This document shows positions 37,842-46,389 of a DNA stretch of 64,000 bases, one piece after another. A program made the translations under genes and the position numbers. The number at the start of each line of letters is the position of its first letter. Position 1 is the stretch's first letter. The stretch is from Catenovulum agarivorans DS-2. Its GTDB lineage: Bacteria > Pseudomonadota > Gammaproteobacteria > Enterobacterales > Alteromonadaceae. The stretch spans positions 1 to 64,000 of the forward strand of contig NZ_ARZY01000005.1 of the NCBI RefSeq assembly GCF_000568405.1. Reading direction: 5' to 3'. The notes beneath the pieces are model-generated. The model ran no database searches. It worked only from the letters and a program-made list of their open reading frames with translations, and was not told the DNA's origin.

Positions 37842-39191
37842 TTACCAACGAGATAAGTCGTTTAATATGGCAACGCTCATTAGCATAAAAATAATGAATG
37901 CCCCTACTCTAAATCCAATCTCTTGTACCTTTTCAGGCACAGGTTTACCGCTCACAAACTCTATAAGGTAATAAACTAAATGCCCTCCATCAAGTACTGG
38001 AAGCGGTAACAGATTAATTATTCCCAAATTTACGCTTATAAGCGCTAAAAAGCTTAAAAAGTATACGATCCCAAGGCCTGCTGATTGCCCAGCTCCCTGC
38101 GCGATAGAAATGGGTCCACTTAAAGATTTGTAAGATACGTCACCTGTGAGCAATTTTTCAATCATTGAAAAGCTTACTGTGATCAAACGCCATGTTTTTA
38201 CAACTGCTTGTTGAAAACTCTCGACGACTCCAAAACTATGTTCAAATCGTAAATGTTCTGGCCATGCTGCAAGTTGTGGTGCAATCCCCAAATAACCAGC
38301 TTGTTCACCATTGGATTCTCTGACGCCTATGGTCAAAGAAAGTTCCTCAATCTGCCCATCACGCTCAACAACTAGTTGCAGTGGTTGATTTGGACTTTGT
38401 TTAATTAAGCTAGATAATTTACGCCAATCAAAAGGTTCTACTTGATTGTAAGCAATAATTTGATCACCAACTTTCAACCCAGCTCTAGATGCCGGTGTAT
38501 CATCAGCAACATGAGCAATAGTCGGTAAAATTTTCGGCGTAAATGGGCGTATACCCAATGATTGTATTAAGTTGCCTTTTTCTGGATCAAACTGCCAAGA
38601 CGATAAATCAATTGTAAAAGTACGCGCATAAGATTGCTCGATTGATTGCACTGACATAGACAATTGTTTATCACCAATTGCATCCATCAGCTCGATATTC
38701 ACTTGTTGCCAAGTAGCCGTTTTATGGCCGTTGATAGCAATAATTTCTTGGTTATCTTTAACCCCTGAAGTTGCGATAGGTGTATCTTCTATCACTTCTC
38801 CAATGACAGGTTTAACTTCCGGCACCCCAACTAAATACATAATCCACAGTGCAAAAACCGCAAAAAATAAGTTGGCTAGAGGCCCAGCTGAGACAATTGC
38901 AATACGTTTCTCAACGGGCTTGTTGTCAAAGGCTAAATGCTGATTTTCTTGATTAACATCGTCCAAGCGGCTATCCAACATCCGCACGTAACCACCTAAT
39001 GGAATCGCGGCAATTACAAACTCTGTACCCGCTTGGTTGTACCAAGTGTATAAAGGTTTACCAAAACCAATTGAAAAACGTTTGACATAAACGCCGGAAA
39101 GAATAGCGACTTTATAGTGACCATATTCATGAATGGTGACAAGAACACCAATCGCAACAATGAATGAGATAAGATTCCAAATAAAATCCAC
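37842..39191 (-). CDS. rseP: Site-2 intramembrane zinc protease RseP
   Basis: A 449-residue inner membrane protease that cuts the anti-sigma factor RseA and so releases sigma E. The zinc motif HEYGH (21-25) lies in the first helix, two PDZ domains occupy about 115-295, and the second active-site motif LPLPVLDGGHLVYY (about 392-405) lies in the third helix. Length equals E. coli RseP (450). The start is GTG immediately after the dxr stop codon. Confidence 0.97.
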   Translation of the reverse strand: MDFIWNLISFIVAIGVLVTIHEYGHYKVAILSGVYVKRFSIGFGKPLYTWYNQAGTEFVIAAIPLGGYVRMLDSRLDDVNQENQHLAFDNKPVEKRIAIVSAGPLANLFFAVFALWIMYLVGVPEVKPVIGEVIEDTPIATSGVKDNQEIIAINGHKTATWQQVNIELMDAIGDKQLSMSVQSIEQSYARTFTIDLSSWQFDPEKGNLIQSLGIRPFTPKILPTIAHVADDTPASRAGLKVGDQIIAYNQVEPFDWRKLSSLIKQSPNQPLQLVVERDGQIEELSLTIGVRESNGEQAGYLGIAPQLAAWPEHLRFEHSFGVVESFQQAVVKTWRLITVSFSMIEKLLTGDVSYKSLSGPISIAQGAGQSAGLGIVYFLSFLALISVNLGIINLLPLPVLDGGHLVYYLIEFVSGKPVPEKVQEIGFRVGAFIIFMLMSVAILNDLSRW

Positions 39192-40385
39192 TTAAGACCT
39201 CCCATTTAATTGTTGTTGCGCCAGTTGCCTCGCTTGTTTATCGATTTGTAAAATACTTTCAATATCAAAAACTCGGCTAGGCTGATAACGCTCTAAAATC
39301 TGTTGGTTAAATTGAGCAATTTCAGTAAATTTAATTTGGCCATTCAGGAAAGCTTCTACATGTATTTCGTTTGCAGCACTTAATACAGTAGTAGACTCCT
39401 GACCAAGTTTAAACGCTTGTTTAGCTAAATATAAATTTGGATATCGCTCTTTTTCTGGTGCTTTAAAATCAAAACTACCACCAGTGATAAAATCGTAATG
39501 CTCACTGCCCGATACAATGCGCTCAGGAAAAGAAAGGCAATTTGCAATAGGGGTTTTCATGTCTGGCGCACCCAACTGTGCAAGCACTGAGCCGTCCAAA
39601 TACCGTACCATTGAATGAATAACAGATTGAGGATGGATTAATACTTCAATAAATTCAGGCTGAACACCAAACAACCAACATGCTTCGATCAGCTCTAGTC
39701 CCTTATTCATCATAGTTGCCGAGTCGACCGATATCTTTTGACCCATTGACCAATTAGGATGTGCCACGGCCTGTTGTGGTGTTTTAGCCGCTAGATTGGC
39801 AAGAGATTCATGCAAGAATGGCCCACCGGATCCAGTCAAAATAATAGATTTAACGCCGAAGTCTTCAATATTCTTGTTGAGATAATCTTGTTGGTATTCA
39901 CTCGGCAAACTTTGAAAGATAGCGTTGTGTTCACTATCAACGGGCAGTAATTTTGCACCATGTTTTTTTACTTCATCAATAAAAATTTGCCCTGACATCA
40001 CGAGCGATTCTTTATTAGCGAGTAATATTGTTTTTTGCGCTTGAGCAGCAGCAATGGTCGATTGTAATCCAGCGGCTCCAACAATGGCCGCAACTAAAAT
40101 GTCATAGTCTGCTTGAGCAAGGCTGTTAAGCTGCGCTGTGCCGTGAAGTACTTGAGTTTGACAATTTGGTGTATTCTCAAGCAGTGCTGATAATTCTTTT
40201 GCGGCATTTACATCAACCAGCAAGGCGTATTCAGGGTTAAACTCTATGCACTGCTGTGCCATCAATGCAACACTTTTAAATGCCGCAAGTGCATAGACTT
40301 GGTATGTATCCGCATTATTGCGAATGACTTCTAGAGTGCTCTTACCAATCGAACCAGTAGAGCCAAAAATGGCGACTTTTTTCAT
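39192..40385 (-). CDS. dxr: 1-deoxy-D-xylulose 5-phosphate reductoisomerase
   Basis: A 397-residue NADPH-dependent enzyme (E. coli 398) giving MEP, the committed step of the non-mevalonate isoprenoid pathway, which supplies undecaprenyl phosphate. The NADPH-binding IFGSTGSIGKSTLEVIRNN (6-24), the metal and substrate loops VDSEHNAIFQSL and GSGGPF, and HPNWSMGQKISVDSATMMNK are visible. It starts one base before the cdsA stop region and leads directly into rseP. Confidence 0.98.
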   Translation of the reverse strand: MKKVAIFGSTGSIGKSTLEVIRNNADTYQVYALAAFKSVALMAQQCIEFNPEYALLVDVNAAKELSALLENTPNCQTQVLHGTAQLNSLAQADYDILVAAIVGAAGLQSTIAAAQAQKTILLANKESLVMSGQIFIDEVKKHGAKLLPVDSEHNAIFQSLPSEYQQDYLNKNIEDFGVKSIILTGSGGPFLHESLANLAAKTPQQAVAHPNWSMGQKISVDSATMMNKGLELIEACWLFGVQPEFIEVLIHPQSVIHSMVRYLDGSVLAQLGAPDMKTPIANCLSFPERIVSGSEHYDFITGGSFDFKAPEKERYPNLYLAKQAFKLGQESTTVLSAANEIHVEAFLNGQIKFTEIAQFNQQILERYQPSRVFDIESILQIDKQARQLAQQQLNGRS

Positions 40386-41285
40386 TTAAATTGCGTAGTA
40401 GAATAAACAAGTAAAAACAGGTAAAGCAGCAGTTAAACTGTCAACTCTATCTAATATGCCACCATGACCTGGTAAGATAGTTCCACTGTCTTTGATACCA
40501 GCTTGGCGTTTTAGCATGCTCTCTAATAAGTCTCCTAATACTGAACTAGCCACAACGAGCAACGAAATCCAAACAACATCCAATCCGTTATAGCCAATAA
40601 ATAAAGGGGTTTGCAATACGATAAAAATCAAAGTTGCGCTTGCAACCATGCCCCCCAGCATACCTTCGATGGTTTTACCTGGACTAACATTTGGCATTAA
40701 TTTTCTTTTGCCAAACGCTTTACCCGCGAAATAAGCGCCAATGTCGGCTGCCCATACCAAAGCTAACACATACAGTAATAACCAAGCACCGCTTTGTGGA
40801 TCAGTTTGATATTCAAAACCACGAATGACGTTAATCGCCAGCCACGCTGGCAATAGCGTTACCAAACCAAAAATACCTTTAATCCAACGCCCTGAACGCC
40901 AAAATCGAGCAGAACGCGGATAACTAATGACTAACCCTAGTGCAATGCCCCACCATAAAACAGAAATCCATATGGCGTACTCTACCGCTTGATGAAAAAC
41001 CTGTATTTTGCCATGGCTGAATAACCCTGTGTAATAAGCAAAGGCAATCATAGATGAGACTAACACCGTCATTAAACCGATGCGGCGGCGCTTGTTACAA
41101 AAGCCAATAAATGGCCCCCATTCCCAGGCACCGATAGACAACACGACACCTGTAAACACGGCGAAATAAAGCAAAGGCAATTCAAAAATAGCAATTAATG
41201 CAAGTGGTAATAATATCAGTGCAGTTAAAATACGTTTTTTCAGCGTACTCGACTTACTGAGTTTATCGTTTTTAAGCGTTTTCAA
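40386..41285 (-). CDS. cdsA: Phosphatidate cytidylyltransferase
   Basis: A 299-residue polytopic inner membrane protein that makes CDP-diacylglycerol from CTP and phosphatidic acid. About eight hydrophobic helices are visible after a basic N terminus, and the C-terminal CDP-transferase signature runs [20 protein letters not shown], then [13 protein letters not shown]. The start is TTG and overlaps the end of uppS by 14 bases. Confidence 0.96.
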   Translation of the reverse strand: MKTLKNDKLSKSSTLKKRILTALILLPLALIAIFELPLLYFAVFTGVVLSIGAWEWGPFIGFCNKRRRIGLMTVLVSSMIAFAYYTGLFSHGKIQVFHQAVEYAIWISVLWWGIALGLVISYPRSARFWRSGRWIKGIFGLVTLLPAWLAINVIRGFEYQTDPQSGAWLLLYVLALVWAADIGAYFAGKAFGKRKLMPNVSPGKTIEGMLGGMVASATLIFIVLQTPLFIGYNGLDVVWISLLVVASSVLGDLLESMLKRQAGIKDSGTILPGHGGILDRVDSLTAALPVFTCLFYYAI

Positions 41286-42015
41286 CTTGATCCCCTGTCA
41301 AACCGAATCGTCTTTGGCGAAGCGAAAAGCACTGAACAGCTTTAGCAAAACTCTCTTCACGAAAATCTGGCCATAGCTCGTCAGTAAAATAAAATTCTGC
41401 GTAAGCAGCATGCCAAAGTAAGAAGTTACTGATACGGGTTTCGCCACCTGTCCTAATAATTAAGTCGAGTGGAGTAAATTCAGCCAAACTAATGTTGGCG
41501 CTGATATCTTCTTCGGTTAGTGTTGTGCAACCAGTTTTTTCAATGTGTCGATTAACAGCGTTGGCAATATCCCAACGTCCGCCGTAGTTTGCTGCAACAC
41601 AAAGTAATAAACCGTCGTTTTCTTTTGTTAGAGCTTCTGATTCAGCAATCTTTTTTTGCAACCTGTCGTTAAATCTAGACACGTCACCGATAATTTTTAG
41701 CCGAACGTTATTTCTGTTGAGGCGTTTAACTTCTTTGGTTAAAACAAACATAAAAAGCTCCATTAATACGGAAACTTCTTGTTCTGGTCTTTTCCAATTT
41801 TCACTTGAAAAGGCGAATAAAGTTAATACGTCTAATTGATGTTGTTGTGCAAAGCGAACAGCTGCTCGTACAGACTCTACACCAGCTTTATGGCCGAAAG
41901 TACGAGGCTTGCCCTGTTGTTTAGCCCATCTACCATTACCATCCATAATAATGCCAACATGTTTAGGATAAGCAGCAGGGTTAATTTTTTTTATCGTCTC
42001 TAGCGCAGTCGTCAT
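41272..42015 (-). CDS. uppS: (2E,6E)-farnesyl-diphosphate-specific undecaprenyl diphosphate synthase
   Basis: A 247-residue cis-prenyltransferase (E. coli 253) making the C55 carrier for peptidoglycan and O-antigen. The first motif [16 protein letters not shown] (19-34) holds the catalytic Asp. FSSENWKRP and the C-terminal [18 protein letters not shown] and [14 protein letters not shown] motifs are intact. It lies 38 bases after frr, across a hairpin. Confidence 0.97.
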   Translation of the reverse strand: MTTALETIKKINPAAYPKHVGIIMDGNGRWAKQQGKPRTFGHKAGVESVRAAVRFAQQHQLDVLTLFAFSSENWKRPEQEVSVLMELFMFVLTKEVKRLNRNNVRLKIIGDVSRFNDRLQKKIAESEALTKENDGLLLCVAANYGGRWDIANAVNRHIEKTGCTTLTEEDISANISLAEFTPLDLIIRTGGETRISNFLLWHAAYAEFYFTDELWPDFREESFAKAVQCFSLRQRRFGLTGDQVENA

Positions 42016-42024
42016 GCAAAATAC

Positions 42025-42046
42025 AGAGCCTCATTACTGAGGCTCA
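42025..42046 (-). terminator. Hairpin (attenuator/terminator) between frr and uppS
   Basis: GAGCCTCA (42026-42033) and TGAGGCTC (42038-42045) form a strong stem with a 4-base loop, followed on the minus strand by GTATTTTGC. The U tract is short, so partial termination or an mRNA end-protecting role is likely. Confidence 0.5.
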
Positions 42047-42053
42047 TCACTAA

Positions 42054-42611
42054 TTAAAATTCTAATAATTCTTTTTCTTTAGCAGATAAAATGACTTCAA
42101 CTTCTTTGATGTTTTCATCGGTCACTTTTTGAATGTCTTCTTCAGCTTTTTTCGCTTCATCTTCACTGATGTCTTTATCTTTTAATAAAGATTTGACGTC
42201 ACTATTAGCGTCACGACGAATGTTACGAATTGCAACACGACCTTGTTCAACTTCAGCTTTAACCACTTTGATTAAATCTTTACGGCGCTCTTCAGTTAAT
42301 GGAGGTAACGGGATGCGAATCACGGTGCCAGCAGATGAAGGGTTTAAACCTAAATCTGAAGTCATAATGGCTTTTTCAACTGCTTGAATAAGTGATTTAT
42401 CAAATACAGATACAGCTAAAGTTCTTGAATCTTCGACAACTACATTGCCCACCTGATTTAACGGCGTATCGACTCCGTAATACTCAACACTAATGGTATC
42501 TAATAAACTTGGATGAGCTCGGCCTGTACGTATTTTGGCTAATTGGTTTTTCAATGCTTCAATACTTTTGCCCATGCGCTCTTGAGCGTCTTGAATAATT
42601 TCGTTAATCAC
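42054..42611 (-). CDS. frr: Ribosome recycling factor
   Basis: At 185 residues it equals E. coli RRF. With EF-G it splits post-termination ribosomes. The three-helix bundle segments are clear, with [23 protein letters not shown] (domain I/II border) and the C-terminal [20 protein letters not shown]. The start is GTG with an AGGAAG ribosome site. It is 27 bases downstream of pyrH. Confidence 0.98.
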   Translation of the reverse strand: MINEIIQDAQERMGKSIEALKNQLAKIRTGRAHPSLLDTISVEYYGVDTPLNQVGNVVVEDSRTLAVSVFDKSLIQAVEKAIMTSDLGLNPSSAGTVIRIPLPPLTEERRKDLIKVVKAEVEQGRVAIRNIRRDANSDVKSLLKDKDISEDEAKKAEEDIQKVTDENIKEVEVILSAKEKELLEF

Positions 42612-42638
42612 GTCAATGCTTCCTAAAATAAATAAAAA

Positions 42639-43382
42639 CTAGTTTACTGAAGTTAATTTTTCAGCGTGATCGATTAATGTACCTTCTACTGCACCCATAA
42701 TAACATTTTTCAGCGCGCCTGGTTTATTCATGTTAAACACACGAATCGGCAAACTGTGATCACGCGCTAAAGTGAAAGCAGCTAAGTCCATTACCTTTAA
42801 TTCTTTCTCTAAAACTTCTTGATAAGATAACTTGTTGTACAAAGTGGCATCAGGGTTTGTAACAGGATCAGCTGAGTATACACCATCTACTTTAGTAGCC
42901 TTTAACACTACATCCGCTTCAATTTCAATACCACGCAGACACGCAGCTGAATCGGTCGTGAAGAAAGGATTACCTGTACCAGCAGCAAAAATGACCACTT
43001 TGCCCGCTTTTAACAAGCTAATTGCATCAGTCCAGTTATACGTATCGCATACGCCTGATAATTCAATAGCAGACATTAGCCTTGCATTCACATAGGCACG
43101 GTGGAGTGCGTCTCGCATTGCTAAACCATTCATTGTGGTTGCAAGCATACCCATGTGATCACCGACTACACGGTTCATACCCGCTTTTGCTAGACCTGAG
43201 CCCCTAAATAAATTTCCGCCACCAATTACAATGCCAACCTGTACACCAAGTTCTACTAATTCTTTTATTTCTTGGGCCATTCGATCCAAAACTTTAGGGT
43301 CGATACCAAAGCCTTCATCGCCCATCAAAGCTTCACCACTAAGTTTTAAAAGTACACGTCGATATTCTGGTTTAGGATTCAT
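42639..43382 (-). CDS. pyrH: Uridylate kinase
   Basis: This hexameric amino-acid-kinase-fold UMP kinase makes UDP for all pyrimidine nucleotides. Motifs seen are [46 protein letters not shown] and [12 protein letters not shown]. Three in-frame ATGs lie at 43394, 43388 and 43382. Only the last has a Shine-Dalgarno at the right distance (GGA 7 bases upstream), giving 247 residues (E. coli 241). It follows the tsf terminator by about 20 bases. Confidence 0.96.
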   Translation of the reverse strand: MNPKPEYRRVLLKLSGEALMGDEGFGIDPKVLDRMAQEIKELVELGVQVGIVIGGGNLFRGSGLAKAGMNRVVGDHMGMLATTMNGLAMRDALHRAYVNARLMSAIELSGVCDTYNWTDAISLLKAGKVVIFAAGTGNPFFTTDSAACLRGIEIEADVVLKATKVDGVYSADPVTNPDATLYNKLSYQEVLEKELKVMDLAAFTLARDHSLPIRVFNMNKPGALKNVIMGAVEGTLIDHAEKLTSVN

Positions 43383-43399
43383 ATTCATTTCCATCTAAT

Positions 43400-43429
43400 A
43401 ACAAAAAGAAGCCGCGATAAACGCGGCTT
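43400..43429 (-). terminator. Rho-independent terminator between tsf and pyrH
   Basis: On the minus strand AAGCCGCG and CGCGGCTT pair across a 5-base loop and are followed by CTTTTTGTT. It ends just before the pyrH ribosome site, so pyrH expression depends on read-through or on a promoter I cannot see in the short gap. Confidence 0.7.
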
Positions 43430-43439
43430 GGGAGATATT

Positions 43440-44291
43440 TTATTGGCCTTTTGCAGCCGCTACTTGAGCTTCTACTTCTGCAGCAAAATCTTCTTGTTTT
43501 TTCTCGATACCTTCGCCAACTTCTAAACGAGCGAAAGTCGTTACGCTAACACCTTTTTCTTTAAGGTATGCGCCAACAGATTTTTTAGGCTCCATAATGA
43601 AAGCTTGACCTGTTAAAGAAACTTCACCAGTAAATTTCTTCATGCGGCCAGTAACCATTTTCTCAGCGATTTCAGCTGGTTTGCCTTCATTCATTGCGAT
43701 ATCAATTTGAATAGCTTTTTCTTTTTCAACAACGTCAGCTGGTACATCTTCAGGGTTTACGTACTCAGGCTTACTTGCTGCAACGTGCATAGCAACATGT
43801 TTCAAAGTTTCAGCATCACCAGAACCCGCAACAACAACACCGATGCGCTCACCGTGAGTGTATTCTGCGAAGCTCTCGCCTTCAATGTATTGAATGCGAC
43901 GGATATTGATGTTTTCACCAATTTTTGCAACTAATGCAACACGAGTTTCTTCAAACTGTGCTTTTAAGTCTTCAATGGTTACAGTTGAAGCAATTGCAGC
44001 ATCTGCAACTTCATTTGCAAAACCTAAGAAGTTTTTATCTTTAGCTACGAAATCTGTTTGGCAGTTAACTTCTACAAGTACTGCAACACCGTTACCAACA
44101 CGGGTTAAAATAGTACCTTCAGCAGCGATGTTACCTGCTTTTTTAGCCGCTTTTGCTTGGCCAGATTTACGCATATTTTCGATAGCTTGTTCAATATCAC
44201 CGTTAGTTTCAACTAACGCTTTTTTACAATCCATCATGCCAGCGCCAGTGCGCTCACGAAGTTCTTTAACTAGAGCAGCAGTAATTGCCAT
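43440..44291 (-). CDS. tsf: Elongation factor Ts
   Basis: At 283 residues it equals E. coli EF-Ts, the GDP/GTP exchange factor of EF-Tu. The N-terminal UBA-like segment ([21 protein letters not shown]) and the TDFVAKD contact motif (about 80-86) are intact. It is followed by a terminator. Upstream lies a 155-base gap with two hairpins separating it from rpsB. Confidence 0.98.
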   Translation of the reverse strand: MAITAALVKELRERTGAGMMDCKKALVETNGDIEQAIENMRKSGQAKAAKKAGNIAAEGTILTRVGNGVAVLVEVNCQTDFVAKDKNFLGFANEVADAAIASTVTIEDLKAQFEETRVALVAKIGENINIRRIQYIEGESFAEYTHGERIGVVVAGSGDAETLKHVAMHVAASKPEYVNPEDVPADVVEKEKAIQIDIAMNEGKPAEIAEKMVTGRMKKFTGEVSLTGQAFIMEPKKSVGAYLKEKGVSVTTFARLEVGEGIEKKQEDFAAEVEAQVAAAKGQ

Positions 44292-44328
44292 CTTAAATTA
44301 TCCTCGTTTATAAATTCGATTCGCCTTT

Positions 44329-44391
44329 ATACCCAAGCCACTTGAAAATACAGTTAAATGCTCAAAAGGTATTTTCAAGTAGCTTGGGTAT
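44329..44391. repeat. 22-base inverted repeat made of the dispersed repeat core (rpsB-tsf gap)
   Basis: ATACCCAAGCCACTTGAAAATA (44329-44350, quoted in part elsewhere) pairs with its near-perfect complement at 44370-44391 (one mismatch) around a 19-base loop. Both arms carry the core seen singly at 33673 and 52329. This is a MITE- or REP-like intergenic hairpin; in the mRNA it would separate rpsB from tsf. Confidence 0.75.
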
Positions 44392-44393
44392 CA

Positions 44394-44416
44394 AATAGGG
44401 GCAAACAGCCCCTATT
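44394..44416 (-). terminator. Hairpin after rpsB (attenuator or terminator)
   Basis: AATAGGGGC (44394-44402) and GCCCCTATT (44408-44416) form a 9-base GC-rich stem with a 5-base loop, 31 bases after the rpsB stop codon. The following minus-strand sequence is TGATAC, so the U tract is weak; partial termination between rpsB and tsf is the known behaviour in E. coli. Confidence 0.6.
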
Positions 44417-44446
44417 CAACTATATTTACAGGTTGTTACAGCAGGA

Positions 44447-45175
44447 TTATTCTGCTTCAACAAAACCGTCTTTTTCAGCTTGAACTTCAATGTTGCTTTC
44501 GCGCCCTTCGTTCGCTGCATCTGCCGCTGCATTCAAGTATAATTGAATTGCACGGATTGCATCGTCATTACCAGGGATTACAAAGTCAACACCATCAGGC
44601 TTAGAGTTAGTATCAACTACAGCAACAACAGGGATACCTAGGTTGTTTGCTTCTTTGATAGCGATGTGCTCGTGATCAGCATCAACAACAAACAGGATGT
44701 CAGGTAAGCCACCCATGTTTTTGATACCGCCTAAGCTTAACTCTAACTTTTGCATTTCACGAGTTAACATTAAAGCTTCTTTTTTAGTTAACTTCTCGAA
44801 TGTACCGTCTTGGCTTTGAGTTTCTAAATCTTTTAAACGTTTGATTGACTGGCGAACTGTTTTCCAGTTAGTCAACATACCACCTAACCAACGGTGATTA
44901 ACATAAAACTGGTCAGCCTTAATTGCAGCCTCTTTTACCGCTTCGCTAGCAGCACGTTTAGTACCAACAAAAAGAATTTTACCTTTACGTTGTGATACTT
45001 TAGATAATTCATTTAAAGCAGCGTTAAATAAAGGTACTGTTTTTTCTAAGTTGATGATATGAATTTTGTTACGCGCGCCAAAAATGTATGGCTTCATTTT
45101 TGGTTCCCAGTAACGGGTTTGGTGACCAAAGTGAACACCTGCTTTTAGCATGTCGCGCATAGATACGTTAGGCAT
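44447..45175 (-). CDS. rpsB: 30S ribosomal protein S2
   Basis: S2 binds late to the 30S head-body junction near S1. The chosen ATG gives 242 residues (E. coli 241) starting [19 protein letters not shown]. The upstream in-frame GTG at 45187 lies inside the ribosome site itself (GTGAGGA), so it is rejected; AGGA is 5 bases before the ATG. The [12 protein letters not shown] and [10 protein letters not shown] segments are typical. The gene has an S2-type leader and a strong promoter. Confidence 0.97.
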   Translation of the reverse strand: MPNVSMRDMLKAGVHFGHQTRYWEPKMKPYIFGARNKIHIINLEKTVPLFNAALNELSKVSQRKGKILFVGTKRAASEAVKEAAIKADQFYVNHRWLGGMLTNWKTVRQSIKRLKDLETQSQDGTFEKLTKKEALMLTREMQKLELSLGGIKNMGGLPDILFVVDADHEHIAIKEANNLGIPVVAVVDTNSKPDGVDFVIPGNDDAIRAIQLYLNAAADAANEGRESNIEVQAEKDGFVEAE

Positions 45176-45189
45176 AATTTTCCTCACTT

Positions 45190-45250
45190 AATTGGGGTTG
45201 AGCCTCCACATACCCGCTGAATCCGACCAAAAATATTGGCACCCCGGACA
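45190..45250 (-). ncRNA. rpsB mRNA leader motif (S2 autoregulatory element)
   Basis: The minus strand has GGGGTGCC (45245-45238), then GGATTCAGCGGGTATGTGG and GGCTCAACCCC (45204-45194) shortly before the rpsB ribosome site. GGGGT pairs with ACCCC, enclosing the inner part. The order and sequence match my memory of the gammaproteobacterial rpsB leader, where excess S2 represses rpsB-tsf. The rest of the 45188-45556 interval holds the rpsB promoter, AT-rich DNA and the map promoter; no gene is seen in it. Confidence 0.75.
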
Positions 45251-45340
45251 ACGTTGAAGTATGTGTGTGTTATTAATAAATATAAATTGAGAGATGACAC
45301 TCTCTGTTACGCACAATTCATTTGCGAATTGTCGGCGCGC

Positions 45341-45369
45341 TTTATACCATAGACAGCTTAAAACAACAA
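45341..45369 (-). promoter_or_regulatory. Strong sigma70 promoter of rpsB with GC-rich discriminator
   Basis: On the minus strand TTGTTG (45364-45369) and TATAAA (45341-45346) lie exactly 17 bases apart and are followed by GCGCGCC. Such a GC-rich discriminator is typical of ribosomal promoters under stringent (ppGpp/DksA) control. The predicted leader to rpsB is about 160 bases. Confidence 0.65.
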
Positions 45370-45512
45370 TTTTTAATTGTGCTTGCGCTCAAATAAACTA
45401 GGCAAGCTGGCTAGAGTAGTACAAGTATTGAGCATTTTTATTTAATGTCATCAGCAATAGATAAAAATTCGACTAACTGGCAACTTGTTAACCGCTAACA
45501 CCTTTTTCATAG

Positions 45513-45518
45513 TATAAT
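45513..45518 (+). promoter_or_regulatory. Consensus -10 box of the map-glnD-dapD operon
   Basis: A perfect TATAAT lies 38 bases upstream of the map start. No good -35 is seen at 16-18 bases, so an activator or another upstream contact may help. Confidence 0.5.
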
Positions 45519-45556
45519 CTTGCGGCGTAGGTAGAAACACAAACTGAGGACAGATC

Positions 45557-46375
45557 TTGAGTATTAAAATTAAAACGGCAGAAGAAATCGAAAAAATGCG
45601 TACAGCCGGCAAAATGGCAGCTGAGGTATTGGAAATGATTGGTGAACACGTAAAAGCAGGTGTTACCACTGATGAGTTAAATCAGATATGTCATGATTAC
45701 ATCGTCAACAATTTTAAAGCATACCCAGCTCCCCTCAACTACCATGGTTTTCCAAAATCCATATGCACCTCGGTCAACCACGTTGTTTGTCATGGTATTC
45801 CAAATGATAAGAAACTTAAAAACGGTGACATTATCAACATAGACGTAACTGTAAGGTACGATAAAGACTCTAACGATAATTTGCATACCAATGGCTATCA
45901 CGGAGATACCAGTAAAATGTTTTTGGTTGGCGAGTCTAATTTAAAAACGACTTTAGCTGAGCGCCTAATGAAAGTCACACAGGAATGTATGTACATTGGT
46001 ATTGATATGGTTAAGCCAGGCGCACGCTTAGGTGATATAGGTTACGAAATAGCTAAACATGCTCATAATCATGGGTATACAGTAGTTCGTGAGTATTGTG
46101 GCCATGGTATAGGCAACGAGTTTCACGAAGAACCACAAATATTGCATTATGGTAAACCCGGTACAGGTGAAGTATTAAAAGAAGGTATGTGTATAACCAT
46201 AGAACCTATGATCAACGCAGGTAAACGCGATACCAAAGTATTAAAAGACGATTGGACTGTAGTCACACGAGATCGTAGCTTAAGTGCTCAGTGGGAACAT
46301 ACGATATTAGTCACAGCCACTGGGAGAGAAATTCTCACGTTGAGAAGTGATGAAACGATTGAGCGTATCAAATAA
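45557..46375 (+). CDS. map: Type I methionine aminopeptidase
   Basis: A 272-residue M24A metalloprotease that removes N-terminal Met from new proteins. The metal ligands are in NIDVTVRYDKD, YHGDTSKMF, YCGHGIGNEFHEEP and ITIEPMI, with the last Glu in SAQWEHTILVT. The start codon is TTG with GAGGA 7 bases upstream. It faces away from rpsB, a standard arrangement, and is 14 bases before glnD. Confidence 0.97.
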   Translation: MSIKIKTAEEIEKMRTAGKMAAEVLEMIGEHVKAGVTTDELNQICHDYIVNNFKAYPAPLNYHGFPKSICTSVNHVVCHGIPNDKKLKNGDIINIDVTVRYDKDSNDNLHTNGYHGDTSKMFLVGESNLKTTLAERLMKVTQECMYIGIDMVKPGARLGDIGYEIAKHAHNHGYTVVREYCGHGIGNEFHEEPQILHYGKPGTGEVLKEGMCITIEPMINAGKRDTKVLKDDWTVVTRDRSLSAQWEHTILVTATGREILTLRSDETIERIK

Positions 46376-46389
46376 ACATAGGTAGCAGC

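Noticed and set aside
44447-45187. rpsB start at GTG 45187
   Set aside because: This GTG is part of the ribosome site GTGAGGA that serves the ATG at 45175; the family N terminus also fits the ATG.
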